A stretch of DNA of 64,000 nt from Rubrivivax sp. (GCA_027487905.1 JAIYCR010000031.1:1-64000); one strand, 5' to 3'. Positions 46,004-57,059 are shown, counted from the stretch's first letter. A program made the numbers and translations. Notes: generated by a model from the sequence alone, not told the origin.

Positions 46004-46658
46004 GGGCCGAGAGCCAGTCGCGCAGCTGCGGCACCGAGTGCAGCACGGCCCTCGGGCCGAAGGCCTCGAAGCCGTCGGGTTCGTGCGCGCCGTAGCTCAC
46101 GCCCAGGCTGGCCGTGCCGGCATTGCGCGCGAGCAGCAGGTCGTGGGTGGTGTCGCCGATCATCAGCGTGCGCTCCGGGCGGGCGCCCAGCTCGGCCATC
46201 AGCTCCAGCAGCATCCGCGGGTGGGGCTTGGACGCGGTTTCGTCGGCGGTTCGCGTGGCGTCGAAGACATGGCGCAGCTGCACGGTGTGCAGCACCTCGT
46301 CCAGCCCCTTGCGCGATTTGCCGGTGGCCACGGCCAGCGCGTGGTTGCGGCCCTTGAGTTCGTGCAGCAGCTCGAGCACCCCGTCGAAGAGCACCAGCTG
46401 GTGCTGGCTTTCCAGGTAGTGATGCCGATAGCGCTGCCCGAGCTCCGGATAGCGTTCGCGGGGCAGGCCCGGGGCCGCATGCTCGAGCGCCTCCACCAGC
46501 CCCATGCCGATCACATAGCTCGCCTGCTCGCGGCTGGGCACCGTGACGCCCAGGTCGGCGCAGGCGGCCTGTATCGACCGGGTGATGAGGGCGGTGGAAT
46601 CGAACAGGGTGCCGTCCCAGTCGAAGACGACGAGGTCGAAGGCGCGGGAGCGTGTCAT
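45996..46658 (-). CDS. HAD-family hydrolase (phosphoglycolate phosphatase-like)
   Basis: A 220-residue HAD phosphatase with motif I FDWDGTLFDS (Asp13, Asp15), motif II TGKSRKG, motif III Lys in ASKPHPRM and motif IV GDTTHD. The helical cap is of the C1 type found in Gph. It probably dephosphorylates phosphoglycolate or a nucleotide. ATG 46658 overlaps the rluC stop (ATGA). Confidence 0.92.
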   Translation of the reverse strand: MTRSRAFDLVVFDWDGTLFDSTALITRSIQAACADLGVTVPSREQASYVIGMGLVEALEHAAPGLPRERYPELGQRYRHHYLESQHQLVLFDGVLELLHELKGRNHALAVATGKSRKGLDEVLHTVQLRHVFDATRTADETASKPHPRMLLELMAELGARPERTLMIGDTTHDLLLARNAGTASLGVSYGAHEPDGFEAFGPRAVLHSVPQLRDWLSAHA

Positions 46659-47689
46659 GGCGGGGGCAAGGCGGCGAGCAAGGCCCGGCATTCTGAGGGC
46701 AGCGGCGCGCGCAGCGTCAGCGGCTCGCCGCTCAGCGGATGGGTGAAATCCAGGCCGCCGGCATGCAGGAACATGCGTTCGAAGCGCTGGGCCGGCAAGG
46801 TCTCGCCCCGCGCCAGGGCCTTGTTCGATGCGAAGTCGCCGTACTTCGGGTCGCCGACGATGCAATGCCCGGCATGAGCCAGGTGCACACGGATCTGGTG
46901 GGTCCGCCCTGTCTTCAGGTTCACGTCGAGCAGGGTTGCGTTGTGAAAGCGGGCGCTTACCTTGACCAGCGTGATGGCTCGGCGGGCGTCGGCATGGTCG
47001 GCCGCCACCACCCGCACATGGCGCTCGCCGGCCGCGTCCACCCCCTTGTGCAGGCTGGAGTCGATCACCTTCAGTGCAGCCGGCCATTCGCCCCAGACCA
47101 GCGCCTGGTAGGTCTTGCGAAGTGCGTGCACACCGCGGTGGTCGCGCAGCCGCTCCTGCAGCACGGTCAGGGCCGAGCGCTTGCGCGCGATGATCAGCAG
47201 GCCCGAGGTTTCCTTGTCCAGGCGGTGGACGAGTTCGAGAAAGCGCGCCTCGGGCCGGGCCTGACGCAGCTGCTCGATCACGCCGAAGCTCACGCCGCTG
47301 CCCCCGTGCACGGCCACGCCAGCGGGCTTGTCGATCACCAGCAGCGCGTCGTCTTCGAAGATGACGGGGAATTCGCGGGGCGGCGTGGCGCGGGGGCGGT
47401 CGGCTGTGCCTGTGGCCGATCCGGCGCCTTGTCCGTCGAGCGCGGCCAGTGCGCGCTCGGCCACCCGCACCGGCGGCACCCGGATGGTGTCGCCCAGCGC
47501 CAGGCGCGTGTCGACCTGCGCACGGCCCCGGTTGACCCGGACTTCGCCGCTGCGGATGACGCGGTAGACGTGCGATTTCGGCACGCCCTTGAGCATCTTG
47601 AGCAGAAAGTTGTCCAGACGCTGGCCTTCGCTGGCTTCGTCGACCGTCAACTGACGAACCGATGCGGGATTGGCCTCTATACTGGGCAC
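46655..47689 (-). CDS. rluC: 23S rRNA pseudouridine synthase RluC
   Basis: A pseudouridine synthase of the RluA/RluC group that modifies 23S rRNA positions 955, 2504 and 2580. An S4 RNA-binding domain (EGQRLDNFLLKMLKGVPKSH) precedes the catalytic HRLDKETSGLL with the essential Asp. The C-terminal HQIRVHLAHAGH block is intact. No ATG exists near the expected start; GTG 47689 (344 residues) is the best guess, and the frame stays open to 48373. It is divergent from rne, an order conserved in betaproteobacteria. Confidence 0.93.
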   Translation of the reverse strand: MPSIEANPASVRQLTVDEASEGQRLDNFLLKMLKGVPKSHVYRVIRSGEVRVNRGRAQVDTRLALGDTIRVPPVRVAERALAALDGQGAGSATGTADRPRATPPREFPVIFEDDALLVIDKPAGVAVHGGSGVSFGVIEQLRQARPEARFLELVHRLDKETSGLLIIARKRSALTVLQERLRDHRGVHALRKTYQALVWGEWPAALKVIDSSLHKGVDAAGERHVRVVAADHADARRAITLVKVSARFHNATLLDVNLKTGRTHQIRVHLAHAGHCIVGDPKYGDFASNKALARGETLPAQRFERMFLHAGGLDFTHPLSGEPLTLRAPLPSECRALLAALPPP

Positions 47690-48405
47690 TCCAAGTGTCT
47701 GCTGCAAGTGGTTGATTTGCCTGAGTCTAGCGGTTGGTGCGGCCCGTCGGGGCCACCAGCGGCGCTCCGGGCGGGGTTTGACCCCGTCCGCCAGGCGGCC
47801 CGCCAGGGGCCGCGGGCACTGGAAAAAGGGCGGGCGTCCCTGACGACCACCCTCCGTGATGCAACGCACTGCGCGCGCAGCAGGCCCTGTCCCCAGGTGA
47901 AAGGGCGGCCGAACGTGCGATGCGGAAGAGCAACGTCGAACGAACCCGCCCGGGCCCTGCAGCCCGGACTGCACCAAGGTTTTCCGGTTGCAGGCCCGCC
48001 CGATCCCCGGCTTGAAAGCCGGAAGACGAGGCAAGCCTTCGACCCGCGTCCCCTGATCCCCTGGATGACGTTCCCCACTTCTGATCCGCAAGCCCGCCCC
48101 AGCATCGCACCCGATGCGCTGGCGGCCTGTGCGCGCGTGCGGCCACCCGCCGCGACGCAGCCGGTTCGGGGTTCGGTCGGACCCATCCCAGGGCCCATCG
48201 GGGCGATGCCCGCGCCAACGCGGCGCGCCCGTCGAGCGGTCTGAAGACCGCAGGCACGGCGCACCGTCCAGGGCGATTCCTTCCGGTTCGATCTTCGTTT
48301 TTCGTGCATCGAAGCGCCGTGAACGCCGCCCCGACGGGGTAGCCGCCCGGCATGACGATACGCGTCGCCGCACCCCGCATCGGGACGGCGGGCGCAGGAG
48401 TGCAC
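47690..48405. other. 716-base gene-free region: rluC promoter and rne leader
   Basis: No convincing gene lies here on either strand. It holds a hairpin CCGGCTT/AAGCCGG (48007-48013, 48016-48022) and, near 48285-48315, an A/T-richer patch with CTTCG and CGAAG arms around TTTTTCGTG. A minus-strand TATAGA lies inside the 5' end of the proposed rluC. RNase E genes are known to autoregulate through a long structured 5' leader; this region is the right place and size for that, but no family model could be tested. Confidence 0.5.
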
Positions 48406-51400
48406 ATGAAACGCATGCTGATCAATGCCACGCAGCCCGAAGAGCGGCGCCTGGCCATCGTCGACGGCCAGAAGCTTCTGGACTTCGAGACCGAGATCGA
48501 GGGGCGCGAGCAGCGCAAGGGCAACATCTACAAGGCGGTGGTCACCCGGGTGGAGCCTTCGCTCGAGGCCTGCTTCGTCGACTACGGTGAAGACCGCCAC
48601 GGCTTCCTGCCCTTCAAGGAAATCTCGCGCAACTACTTCAAGGAAGGCGTCGCGGTGCGCGACGCCAAGATCCAGGACGTCATCTCCAATGGCCAGGAAC
48701 TGCTGGTGCAGGTGGAGAAGGAAGAGCGGGGCAACAAGGGCGCGGCGCTGACCACCTACGTGAGCCTGGCCGGCCGTTACCTGGTGCTCATGCCCAACAA
48801 CCCGCGCGGCGGCGGCGTCAGCCGGCGCATCGAGGGCGAGGACCGCGAGGAGCTCAAGGAGAACCTCGAGCAGCTGGAATACCCCAAGGGCATGAGCCTG
48901 ATCGCCCGCACCGCGGGCATCGGCCGCAGCGCCCCCGAGCTGCAGTGGGACCTGAACTACATGCTCAAGCTGTGGGAGGCCATCGAGGGCGCTTCCAAGG
49001 CGGGCAAGGGCGCCTTCCTGATCTACCAGGAGAGTTCGCTCGTCATCCGCGCCATCCGCGATTACTTCACCGCGGACATCGGCGAGATCCTGATCGACAC
49101 CGACGACATCTTCGATCAGGCGCAGCAGTTCATGAACCACGTGATGCCCGAGACGGCGTCCCGTGTGAAGCGCTACCGCGACGATGCGCCGCTCTTCAGC
49201 CGCTTCCAGATCGAGCACCAGATCGAGACGGCCTTCAGCCGCACGGTGAACCTGCCGGCCGGCGGCGCCATCGTGATCGACCACACCGAGGCGCTGGTGT
49301 CGGTGGACGTGAACTCCGCCCGCGCCACGCGCGGCGGCGACATCGAGGAGACCGCCACCCGCACCAACCTGGAGGCCGCCGATGAGATCGCCCGCCAGAT
49401 GCGGCTGCGCGACCTCGGGGGCCTGATCGTCGTCGACTTCATCGACATGGAGGAGAGCAAGAACCGCCGCGAGGTGGAACAGCGCCTGCGCGACGCGCTG
49501 CGCCAGGACCGTGCCCGCGTGCAGTTCAGCTCCATCAGCAAGTTCGGCCTGCTCGAACTCTCGCGCCAGCGGCTGCGCCCGGCCTTGAGCGAGGGCAGCC
49601 ACATCACCTGCCCGCGCTGCAACGGCACCGGCCACATCCGCGACACCGAGAGCAGTGCGCTGCAGATCCTGCGCATGGTCCAGGAAGAGTCGATGAAGGA
49701 CAACACCGCCGCCGTGCATGTGCAGGTGCCGGTGGAGGTGACGAGCTTCCTGCTCAACGAGAAGCGCCAGGAGATCGGCAAGATCGAACTGAAGCAGCGC
49801 GTGACCGTGCTGCTTGTGCCCAACAAGCACCTGGACACGCCCAACTACAAGCTCGAGCGGCTGCGCCACGACGACCCGCGCCTGGAGAACCTGCAGGCCA
49901 GCTACTCGATGATCGAGGAGCCGGACGACGAGGTGGGCATCACCCGGCGCGAGAAGTCCAAGCCGCGCCAGCAGCCGGTCATCAAGGGCACGCTGCCCGA
50001 GACGCCGGCGCCGGTGGTACCGCCCAAGCCGGTGGCCGAGCCGGCCCCGGTGGCGGCGGTGCCGGCGGCAGTCGCCGCACCGGCCCCGGCGCCCGCGCCC
50101 GTGCCGGTGGCGGCCTCCGCAGCGCCGGTGGCGGCGGGTGGTGGTTTCTTCTCCTGGGTCAAGCGCCTCTTCGGCGCCCCCGAGCCGGTGGCGCCGGCGC
50201 CTGTGGCGGCCAGCGCTGCGGCAGCGGGTGCTTCGGTCCCGCGTGGTGCGGGTGCGGGTGCGGGTGCGGGTGCGGGTGCGGCGTCTGTCGCCGGCGCGGC
50301 CGGTGGCCGCGGTGAGCGCGAGGGTGCGCGCGGCGAGCGCGGCGATCGAGGTGGCCGCGGCGGTCGAGGCAACCGCGAGGGTCGCGAAGGTGGCCGCGAC
50401 GCGCGCCGGGGCGATCGTGCTGACCGACCCGCAACGGACGCGGCCCCGCGAGACGCCGGCGCCGAGCGGCCGGCCCGTGGCGACCGGACCGAGCGTTCGG
50501 AGCGCGGAGAACGGGGCGAGCGGGGCGAGCGCGGAGAACGGGGTGACCGCGGCGAGCGCGGTGAGGGCCGGCGTGACGGACGTGGGCGCCGGGACGATGC
50601 GGCGCTGGCCGTCGCGCCGCTTGCTGAAGGTGCCTCGTCGACCTTGAACGGCGTCGCGGATGCCGTGGGCACCGAGGCCCGCGCGCCGCGCACGGACCGC
50701 GCTGAGCGGGGTGAGCGCGGCGAGGGCCGCCGTGGCCGCGGTGAGCGCGGTGAGCGCGGTGAGCGCAGCGAGCGTGACCGCCGAAGTGGCGGCGAAGCCT
50801 CGGGCGAATCGGTGGCTGCCGCCTCGGGCGACTCATCTCCCAGGGGCGGCGAGCCGGCCTTCGTGGACACGGTGCCGAACGCCGACGCGCTGCTGGATCT
50901 GCCGGCAGGCGCGGACGCGCTGCCCGATGCCGTGAACGGCGATGCCGCTGGCGATGACACGCCGCGCGATCCTGCCCGCCGCCGCCGCCGCCGTGGCGGC
51001 CGAGGCCGGGACGATGCACGGCGCGATGCAGCCGGGGACGCAACGGCCGAAGGCACGGGTGAAGGTACCAGCGAGTCGGCGGGCGAACCGTCCCGCAACG
51101 CACCGGACGAAGCGGGTGCCGAAGCCGTCGTTCAGGCCCCTGGCGCCGAGGGCAGCGCCGAGCCGGTGTTGGCCGCAGGTCCCGCCGGCGAGGGCGAGGG
51201 CGAAGGCGAGGCCGATGGCGCTGTCGAGGGCGCTGTCGAGGGCGCGCCGCGCGAGCGCCGCCGTCGTGGTGGTCGGGGCCGCAACCGGGGTGACCGTCCG
51301 GCCCGTTCCGAAGGCGATGCCGAGGGGGGCGAAGCCGTCGCCGAAGGTGGCGCCGATGACGCGGTCGCGGTCGGGGCGGGTGTCTTGCCCGCGTCCGATC

Positions 51401-51885
51401 CGACGCCGTCGCCCCGGTCGCCGGTGGAAGCCGTCGAACCCGTGTCCGCTGCGGCGGCCCCGGTGCCGGCGCCCACCGTGGACCGCGATCCTCCCGCAGT
51501 GACCGACCAGGCCGCATCCGCTGCTCCGACACCAACACCGGCACCGGCCGAGGCGAAGGTCGCTGCACCGGTCGCGGCTCCTGCTGCAACGCCTGCGGCT
51601 GCCGCCCCTCCTGCCGCCCCCCCTGCCGCTCCCGCGGCGCCGGCCTTCACCCTGCCCACCCGCAGCCTGGAGGAACTCGCTGCGTCGGCCGGGCTGCAGT
51701 GGGTGCACACCGACGCCGATCGGGTGCGTGCGGTTCAGGACGCCATGGCGCAAGAGCCGGCGCCGGTGCGGGTGCCGCGTCAGCGGCCGCCGGTGGTCGT
51801 CGTCGACGAGGGCCCGCTGGTGCTGGTGGAGACCCGCCAGGATCTGTCCAAGCTGCGCATGCCCTTCGATCCGCCGGCGACCTGA
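48406..51885 (+). CDS. rne: ribonuclease E
   Basis: A 1159-residue endoribonuclease, core of the degradosome. The S1 domain (about 35-120), the DNase I-like catalytic site with Asp301 and Asp344 ([21 protein letters not shown]), and the zinc link CPRCNGTGH (Cys402, Cys405) are intact. From about 520 on it is disordered: Ala/Pro-rich, then RGERGE-type Arg/Gly/Glu repeats, then acidic and Ala/Pro segments. It ends in a conserved short block, [11 protein letters not shown] to [16 protein letters not shown] stands 5 bases before ATG 48406. Confidence 0.97.
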   Translation: MKRMLINATQPEERRLAIVDGQKLLDFETEIEGREQRKGNIYKAVVTRVEPSLEACFVDYGEDRHGFLPFKEISRNYFKEGVAVRDAKIQDVISNGQELLVQVEKEERGNKGAALTTYVSLAGRYLVLMPNNPRGGGVSRRIEGEDREELKENLEQLEYPKGMSLIARTAGIGRSAPELQWDLNYMLKLWEAIEGASKAGKGAFLIYQESSLVIRAIRDYFTADIGEILIDTDDIFDQAQQFMNHVMPETASRVKRYRDDAPLFSRFQIEHQIETAFSRTVNLPAGGAIVIDHTEALVSVDVNSARATRGGDIEETATRTNLEAADEIARQMRLRDLGGLIVVDFIDMEESKNRREVEQRLRDALRQDRARVQFSSISKFGLLELSRQRLRPALSEGSHITCPRCNGTGHIRDTESSALQILRMVQEESMKDNTAAVHVQVPVEVTSFLLNEKRQEIGKIELKQRVTVLLVPNKHLDTPNYKLERLRHDDPRLENLQASYSMIEEPDDEVGITRREKSKPRQQPVIKGTLPETPAPVVPPKPVAEPAPVAAVPAAVAAPAPAPAPVPVAASAAPVAAGGGFFSWVKRLFGAPEPVAPAPVAASAAAAGASVPRGAGAGAGAGAGAASVAGAAGGRGEREGARGERGDRGGRGGRGNREGREGGRDARRGDRADRPATDAAPRDAGAERPARGDRTERSERGERGERGERGERGDRGERGEGRRDGRGRRDDAALAVAPLAEGASSTLNGVADAVGTEARAPRTDRAERGERGEGRRGRGERGERGERSERDRRSGGEASGESVAAASGDSSPRGGEPAFVDTVPNADALLDLPAGADALPDAVNGDAAGDDTPRDPARRRRRRGGRGRDDARRDAAGDATAEGTGEGTSESAGEPSRNAPDEAGAEAVVQAPGAEGSAEPVLAAGPAGEGEGEGEADGAVEGAVEGAPRERRRRGGRGRNRGDRPARSEGDAEGGEAVAEGGADDAVAVGAGVLPASDPTPSPRSPVEAVEPVSAAAAPVPAPTVDRDPPAVTDQAASAAPTPTPAPAEAKVAAPVAAPAATPAAAAPPAAPPAAPAAPAFTLPTRSLEELAASAGLQWVHTDADRVRAVQDAMAQEPAPVRVPRQRPPVVVVDEGPLVLVETRQDLSKLRMPFDPPAT
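50245..50280 (+). repeat. (GGTGCG)6 hexanucleotide microsatellite in rne
   Basis: Six perfect GGTGCG units code alternating Gly-Ala in the disordered tail of RNase E. Copy-number change would keep the reading frame. Further Arg/Gly/Glu-coding GAGCGCGGT-type repeats follow at about 50500-50600 and 50700-50780. Confidence 0.95.
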
Positions 51886-51986
51886 AATCGCCGCCGGGGC
51901 CCCGGGGGCCGCAAAGCCCCTGGTCGGGCTCCGGCCCGGCGCCGCAACCGCCGCCCGGCCCGGCCGGCCGGCCGATGCTCGGCCCG

Positions 51987-53111
51987 TCAGGGCAGGCGCT
52001 CGAGCGAACGCTGGTAGACCGGGTCGTGCATCAGCGCGTCCCAGGGCAGGGGCTCGCTGCGCGGCAGCAGGGCCAGGCGACGGGCCTCGCTGTCGGGGTC
52101 GGCGCGCCAGGTGCCCCGACCGAGCGCTTCGGTCAGGCCGTCGATCAGGCCGTCCAGCGCCGCGCCGCCGTCCAGGCTCTGGTTGCACAGCAGCACCAGG
52201 TCGCAGCCGGCGTGCAGCGCTTCGATGGCCGCTTCGGTGTAGGTCAGTTCGGCGCCATCCAGCTCGCGGGCACCGGCCATGCTGAGGTCGTCGCTGAAGA
52301 CGGCGCCGGTGAAGCCGAGATCGCCCCGCAGGATGTCGCGCAGCCAGCGCGAAGAGAAACCCGCCGGACGTGCATCCACTTTCGGGTAGACCACGTGCGC
52401 GGGCATCACCGCGGCCAGGCTGGAGCCGAGCCAGCCGTAGGGCGCTGTGTCATCGGCCAGCAGCCGCGGCAGTGGGCGCGCGTCCACCGGAATCTCATGG
52501 TGGCTGTCGGCCCTGACATGGCCGTGGCCGGGGAAGTGCTTGCCGCAGTGCGACATGCCGGCCATCAGCATCCCGTGGGTCAGGGCGCGGGCCAGCGTGG
52601 CCACCACGCGCGGGTCCCGGTGGAAGGCGCGGTCGCCGATGACGCCACTCGAGCCGTGGTCGAGGTCCAGCACCGGCGTGAAGCTGAAGTCCACCCCGCA
52701 GGCGCGCAGTTCGCTCGCCAGCACATGGCCGCAGGCCGTGGCCGCATCCAGGGCGGCCATGGCGCCGCTGCCCGGCCGGCCGCGCTCGTCGCGCATCCAG
52801 CGCTCGCCCAGGGCGCGCATCGGTGGCAGGTGGGTGAAGCCGTCGGTGCGAAAGCGCTGCACCCGGCCACCCTCGTGGTCCACGCAGATCAGCAGGTCCT
52901 CGCGCAGTTCCTTGATCTGCGCGCACAGCGACACCAGCGAGCGCCGGTCCTCCCAGTTGCGCGAGAACAGGATCAGCCCGCCCACCAGCGGGTGCGCGAT
53001 GCGGCGACGGTCCGCGTCGTCCAGCGTCGTGCCGGCGATGTCGATGACCAGCGGTGCGGCCTCGGCTTGAAGGGTGGGTGCGCGGCTGGCAGCGGTGGGC
53101 TTTGCGGGCAT
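51987..53111 (-). CDS. nagZ: beta-N-acetylhexosaminidase NagZ
   Basis: A 374-residue GH3 glycosidase that removes N-acetylglucosamine from anhydromuropeptides in the cytoplasm during peptidoglycan recycling. The NagZ loop KHFPGHGHVRADSHHEIPVD carries the catalytic His, and the nucleophile Asp is in VFSDDLSMAG. The N-terminal QAEAAPLVIDIAGT replaces the usual MLDV start. It lies downstream of acpS across 60 bases of purine-rich (pyrimidine-rich on the coding strand) spacer. Confidence 0.95.
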   Translation of the reverse strand: MPAKPTAASRAPTLQAEAAPLVIDIAGTTLDDADRRRIAHPLVGGLILFSRNWEDRRSLVSLCAQIKELREDLLICVDHEGGRVQRFRTDGFTHLPPMRALGERWMRDERGRPGSGAMAALDAATACGHVLASELRACGVDFSFTPVLDLDHGSSGVIGDRAFHRDPRVVATLARALTHGMLMAGMSHCGKHFPGHGHVRADSHHEIPVDARPLPRLLADDTAPYGWLGSSLAAVMPAHVVYPKVDARPAGFSSRWLRDILRGDLGFTGAVFSDDLSMAGARELDGAELTYTEAAIEALHAGCDLVLLCNQSLDGGAALDGLIDGLTEALGRGTWRADPDSEARRLALLPRSEPLPWDALMHDPVYQRSLERLP

Positions 53112-53171
53112 GGGGTCAGGGGGCTGGGGTCGGGAGGAAGTGGACGGGAAGCAGAGGGCGGGAGGCGGGGG

Positions 53172-53600
53172 TCAGTTCGGCGCGGAAGCTTCGACACTCG
53201 TCTGGCGGGGCAGGCACTGCACCACCACGAAGCTGGCGGCGTAGTCGACCTCGTCGGTCACGGTCACGAGCGCCGACCAGCCGCGGGCCTCGAACCAGCG
53301 CTGCAGTTCACCGTGCAGGCGGATGTAGGGCGCGCCCGAGGGGTGGTTGAGGATCTCGCACGCTCGCCACTGCATCGGCGAACGAAGGCCCAGTCCGATG
53401 GCTTTGGAGAAAGCCTCCTTGGCCGAGAACCGGGTGGCCAGGTAGGCGATGCCGCGCGACTCCACCCGGGCGCGGCGGGCCTGGAACACGCTGAGCTCGC
53501 TGGGGCCGAGCACCTTCTGCGCGAAGCGAAGTCCGCGTCGCTCCAGGGTGGCGGCGATGCGCCGCACGTCGCAGATGTCGGTGCCGATGCCGGTGACCAT
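53172..53600 (-). CDS. acpS: holo-[acyl-carrier-protein] synthase
   Basis: A 142-residue AcpS, slightly longer than usual at the C-terminus. It transfers phosphopantetheine from CoA to ACP. The magnesium ligands Asp8 (GIGTDICDV) and Glu62 ([13 protein letters not shown]) are in place. ATG 53600 lies 3 bases after the pdxJ stop, as in many proteobacteria. Confidence 0.95.
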   Translation of the reverse strand: MVTGIGTDICDVRRIAATLERRGLRFAQKVLGPSELSVFQARRARVESRGIAYLATRFSAKEAFSKAIGLGLRSPMQWRACEILNHPSGAPYIRLHGELQRWFEARGWSALVTVTDEVDYAASFVVVQCLPRQTSVEASAPN

Positions 53601-53603
53601 GGC

Positions 53604-54407
53604 TCAGCGCCCTCGGGCGGCCTGGTGCATCACGCGGCGGTAGGCCCGGACCGTCTCGGCCATGCCCATCTCCAGCGCGTCGGCCACCAGCGCATGGCCG
53701 ATGGACACCTCTTCGACACCGGGCACCGCCTGCAGGAAGTCGCCCAGGTTGTCGAGGTTCAGGTCGTGGCCCGCGTTGAGCTCCAGCCCCACCCGGCGGG
53801 CCGCCCGGCCCGCGGCGGCGAAGCCTTCGAGCACCGGCTGCCGGGCTGCGCTGCCGTGGCTGCGGGCGTAGGACTCGGTGTAGAGCTCCACCCGCTGCGC
53901 CCCGGTGTCGACCACCGCGGCCATGGCCTCGGGCACGGGGTCCATGAAGAGGCTCACGCGGGCGCCGAGCGCGCGGCCCCGTGCCACCAGCGGGCCCAGC
54001 AGCGCTTGCTGCTCGGCGACGTTCCAGCCATGGTCGGACGTGGACTGCTCCACGCTGTCGGGCACGAAGGTGAGCTGATGCAGCGGGCCGCCCGCTGCGA
54101 CCACGGCTTCGGCCAGCGGCAGCAGGTTGTGCAGCGGATTGCCCTCGATGTTGAACTCGGCGGCGGGCCACTCGCGCATCAGCTGCGCGAGCGCGAAGAC
54201 GTCGGCCGGGCGGATGTGGCGTTCGTCGGGCCGCGGGTGCACGGTGATGCCCTCGGCGCCGGCCTGCAGCGCGATGCGGGCCAGGCCCACCACGTCGGGT
54301 CGCTCGAGGGCCCGGGTGTTGCGCAGCAGCGCGATCTTGTTGACGTTCACCGACAGCCGCGTGCGGCCACGGTGTAGATCGGCATCGGCAGCCACCAGAG
54401 GGTTCAT
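53604..54407 (-). CDS. pdxJ: pyridoxine 5'-phosphate synthase
   Basis: A 267-residue TIM-barrel enzyme that closes the vitamin B6 ring from deoxyxylulose 5-phosphate and aminoacetone phosphate. Typical stretches are LSVNVNKIALLRNTR, GITVHPRPDERHI and GHDLNLDNL. ATG 54407 overlaps the recO stop (ATGA). The N-terminus has a short extension ([17 protein letters not shown]). Confidence 0.96.
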   Translation of the reverse strand: MNPLVAADADLHRGRTRLSVNVNKIALLRNTRALERPDVVGLARIALQAGAEGITVHPRPDERHIRPADVFALAQLMREWPAAEFNIEGNPLHNLLPLAEAVVAAGGPLHQLTFVPDSVEQSTSDHGWNVAEQQALLGPLVARGRALGARVSLFMDPVPEAMAAVVDTGAQRVELYTESYARSHGSAARQPVLEGFAAAGRAARRVGLELNAGHDLNLDNLGDFLQAVPGVEEVSIGHALVADALEMGMAETVRAYRRVMHQAARGR

Positions 54408-55360
54408 GGATCGGTCGGCTCCAGGGGTGGGGGCGGGGGGCTGGGCGCCGCCCGGCGGGAAGACAGGCGCTGCAGGTCGCGCATCAGTTCCCGGGTGCGC
54501 AGCCGTGATTCGCCCAGATGATAGTGAAGCACCTGCCGCAGCGCCGGCTTGAGGTCGGCGTCGCCGTCCTGGCAGGCGATGACCAGCGCCGACAGGCCCG
54601 GTGCGTCGAGCGCTTCGTGCAGCGCGGCCAGGCGCTCGCCTGACAAGCGCACCTGCCGGGGCAGGCCTGTGTCGCTGCGCTGCGGCGGCGAGTCGTCCAG
54701 CGGCGCGCAGGCGGCGATTCCGCCCTCGGCGCTCCAGGTGTAGAAGCTTTCGGAGCGCACCGGCTCGCCGCTCAGGGTGTCCAGGTCCAGCGATGGCAGC
54801 AGGCCGATCTCGCGCAGCAGCCGGCACTCGAAGGCCCGCAGGGCCGCGGCGTGCAGGGATTCGTCGCTGCCGGCCAGCCAGGCGAGCGTCTGCGCGTAGG
54901 CGTCGAACAGCCTGGGGTGCGGGTCCTGCCGGGGCACCAGGGCGCGCAGCAACTCGTGCAGGTAGAAGCCCGAAAACAAGGCCGCGCCGCGCGGCTGCGC
55001 ATGGGTGCCGGCCCACTCGGCCGCGCGCAGCGTGTGCAGTTCAGGCTGGGGCTCCGCTGCCGCCGCCGCACCGGTCGAGCCGCCCGCCGGTGCCGTTGCG
55101 GCGCTGCGGCCGATGGTCAGCTGCAATCGCTGGAAGGGCATGAGCACGGGGCGCAGCTGCGAATACGGGCGCTTGGCGCCCCGAGCGACCAGCACGATGC
55201 GTCCCAGCTCGCGGGTGAAGGCGTCGATGACCAGGCTGGACTCGCTCCAGTCGTGCTGGTGCAGCACGTAGCCGCTGAGCGTGGAGGGTGGCCGCGCCGC
55301 GGCGCGTCGGGGGGCGCGTGCGGACTTTCGCGCCGCGGAGCTAACCGCCGGTGCGTTCAC
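54404..55360 (-). CDS. recO: DNA repair protein RecO
   Basis: A 318-residue RecO, which with RecR loads RecA on SSB-coated DNA. The OB-fold N-terminus shows [22 protein letters not shown]; the helical C-terminal part has [21 protein letters not shown] Gly/Ala-rich insert (about residues 88-103) and a Pro-rich tail make it longer than E. coli RecO. Start is GTG 55360, overlapping the era stop (GTGA). Confidence 0.94.
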   Translation of the reverse strand: MNAPAVSSAARKSARAPRRAAARPPSTLSGYVLHQHDWSESSLVIDAFTRELGRIVLVARGAKRPYSQLRPVLMPFQRLQLTIGRSAATAPAGGSTGAAAAAEPQPELHTLRAAEWAGTHAQPRGAALFSGFYLHELLRALVPRQDPHPRLFDAYAQTLAWLAGSDESLHAAALRAFECRLLREIGLLPSLDLDTLSGEPVRSESFYTWSAEGGIAACAPLDDSPPQRSDTGLPRQVRLSGERLAALHEALDAPGLSALVIACQDGDADLKPALRQVLHYHLGESRLRTRELMRDLQRLSSRRAAPSPPPPPLEPTDP

Positions 55361-56304
55361 TCGTAGCCGTAGCTGCGCAGGTGTGCCTCGTCGTCGGCCC
55401 AGCCCGAGCGCACCTTCACCCAGAGTTCGAGGTGCACCCGGCCATCGAGCAGGCGTTCCAGGTCCTGCCGGGCCTCGCTGCCGATGCGCTTGAGGCGCTC
55501 GCCGCCGGCGCCGATCACCATGCCCTTGTGCGCGTCGCGCTCGACCACGATGGACGCGTCGATGCGGCGCAGCTGCCCTTCCTCGACATAGCGGTCGATC
55601 ACCACGGTGGAGCTGTAGGGCAGCTCGTCGCCGGTCAGGCGGAAGAGCTTCTCCCGGATGAGCTCGCTGGCGAGGAAGCGCTCGCTGCGGTCGGTGAGCG
55701 CGTCTTCCTCGTGCAGCCAGGGCTGCTCGGGCAGGTAGGGCGCGACGATGCCCAGCAGGCGCTCGATGTCCGCCGCCTTGCGCGCCGACAGCGGCACGTA
55801 CTCGGCGAAGGGGTGGCGCTGCTGCATGGCCTGCAGCCAGGGAAGGATGTCGGTGCGGCGCTGCACCGAGTCGAGCTTGTTGGCCAGCAGCAGCACCGGC
55901 TTGTCGCGCAGCGCCTCGCCCTGCATGAGTGCCAGCACCTTGGCGTCGTCCAGCGTGAACTTGCCCGCCTCGACGACGAAGAGGATCACGTCCACGTCCA
56001 TCAGCGTGGCGGTGACGGTGCGGTTCAGGTTGCGGTTCAGGGCCGCGGTGTGCCGGGTCTGGAAGCCGGGCGTATCGACGAACACGAACTGGTTGGGCCC
56101 CTCCGTGCGGATGCCGGTGATGCGGTGGCGGGTGGTCTGGGCCTTGTCCGAGGTGATGCTCACCTTCTGGCCCACCAGGGCGTTGAGCAGCGTGGACTTG
56201 CCCACGTTGGGCCGTCCGACGATGGCCACCAGGCCGCAGCGCGTGTCCGTGGCGGGCAGGCCGGCCGCTTCGGCGGCGGCGGGGAGGGGGTCGGGCAGGG
56301 TCAT
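55357..56304 (-). CDS. era: GTPase Era
   Basis: A 315-residue GTPase for 16S rRNA and 30S maturation. G1 is [10 protein letters not shown]3 DTPGF, G4 NKLD, and the C-terminal KH domain has [23 protein letters not shown] 56304 is 7 bases after the rnc stop. Era and RNase III being in one operon is conserved. Confidence 0.97.
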   Translation of the reverse strand: MTLPDPLPAAAEAAGLPATDTRCGLVAIVGRPNVGKSTLLNALVGQKVSITSDKAQTTRHRITGIRTEGPNQFVFVDTPGFQTRHTAALNRNLNRTVTATLMDVDVILFVVEAGKFTLDDAKVLALMQGEALRDKPVLLLANKLDSVQRRTDILPWLQAMQQRHPFAEYVPLSARKAADIERLLGIVAPYLPEQPWLHEEDALTDRSERFLASELIREKLFRLTGDELPYSSTVVIDRYVEEGQLRRIDASIVVERDAHKGMVIGAGGERLKRIGSEARQDLERLLDGRVHLELWVKVRSGWADDEAHLRSYGYE

Positions 56305-56311
56305 GGGGCGG

Positions 56312-57037
56312 TCAGCTTCGCAGGGGGCCGCCGGGGCGGTCGCTCGCCTTGAGGGTGTCGAGCAGGCGGCGGGCCGCTTCCTGTTCGGCGGCGCGGCGCG
56401 AGCGTCCCTCGCCGGTCTGCGTGAGACCCAGGGCCGGTGCTTCGCAGGAGACCTCGAAGGTCTGCGCATGCGCCTGGCCCCGCGTGGCCACGATGCTGTA
56501 GGTGGGCACCGGAAGGCGCCGGGCCTGCAGCCACTCCTGCAGCTCGGTCTTGGCATCCTTGGCCCAGCTGTCCGCCTCGGTGGAGGCGATGACCTCGCCG
56601 AACAGGCGCTGCACCACATGGCGGGCAGCGTCGAAGCCGGCGTCCAGGTAGGCCGCGCCGATGATGGCTTCCATCGCATCGGCCAGGATGGACGGGCGCT
56701 GCGCACCGCCGCCGCGGGACTCGCTGTCGCTCAGCCGGATGACGTCGGGGATGCCGATGGACAGGGCTGCGCGGTGCAGGCTGTCCTCCCGCACGAGGTG
56801 GGCCCGCACGCGGGAGAGGTCGCCCTCGTCGGATTCGCCGAAGCGGGCGTAGAGCAGCGCGGACACCGCCAGGCTCAGCACCGCATCGCCCAGGAACTCC
56901 AGCCGCTCGTTGTGGTCGGCCCCGAAGCTCTTGTGGGTGAGCGCCCGGGTGAGCAGGTCCTGCCGGCCGAAGCGGTGGCCCAGGCGACGCTGCAGGCCGT
57001 CCAGGCGCGGCGAGCCCTCTTCCTTGAATCCGGCCAT
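56312..57037 (-). CDS. rnc: ribonuclease III
   Basis: A 241-residue double-strand RNA endonuclease. The catalytic signature [13 protein letters not shown] covers Glu44 to Asp51, and a double-stranded-RNA-binding domain fills the C-terminal third ([20 protein letters not shown], then [11 protein letters not shown]). It matures rRNA and regulates mRNAs. It starts 22 bases after the DUF4845 gene. Confidence 0.97.
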   Translation of the reverse strand: MAGFKEEGSPRLDGLQRRLGHRFGRQDLLTRALTHKSFGADHNERLEFLGDAVLSLAVSALLYARFGESDEGDLSRVRAHLVREDSLHRAALSIGIPDVIRLSDSESRGGGAQRPSILADAMEAIIGAAYLDAGFDAARHVVQRLFGEVIASTEADSWAKDAKTELQEWLQARRLPVPTYSIVATRGQAHAQTFEVSCEAPALGLTQTGEGRSRRAAEQEAARRLLDTLKASDRPGGPLRS

Positions 57038-57059
57038 GGGGTCGCGCAGGCGGGCGCGC

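Noticed and set aside
50500-50780. CRISPR-like or other array suggested by repeated GAGCGCGGT units.
   Set aside because: The repeats are short, without spacers, and lie in frame inside rne, coding an Arg/Gly/Glu-rich tail.
53112-53171. Purine-rich spacer between nagZ and acpS as a repeat element related to the one at 29426-29495.
   Set aside because: Both are pyrimidine-rich on the coding strand, but I could not line up shared units, so likeness is composition only.
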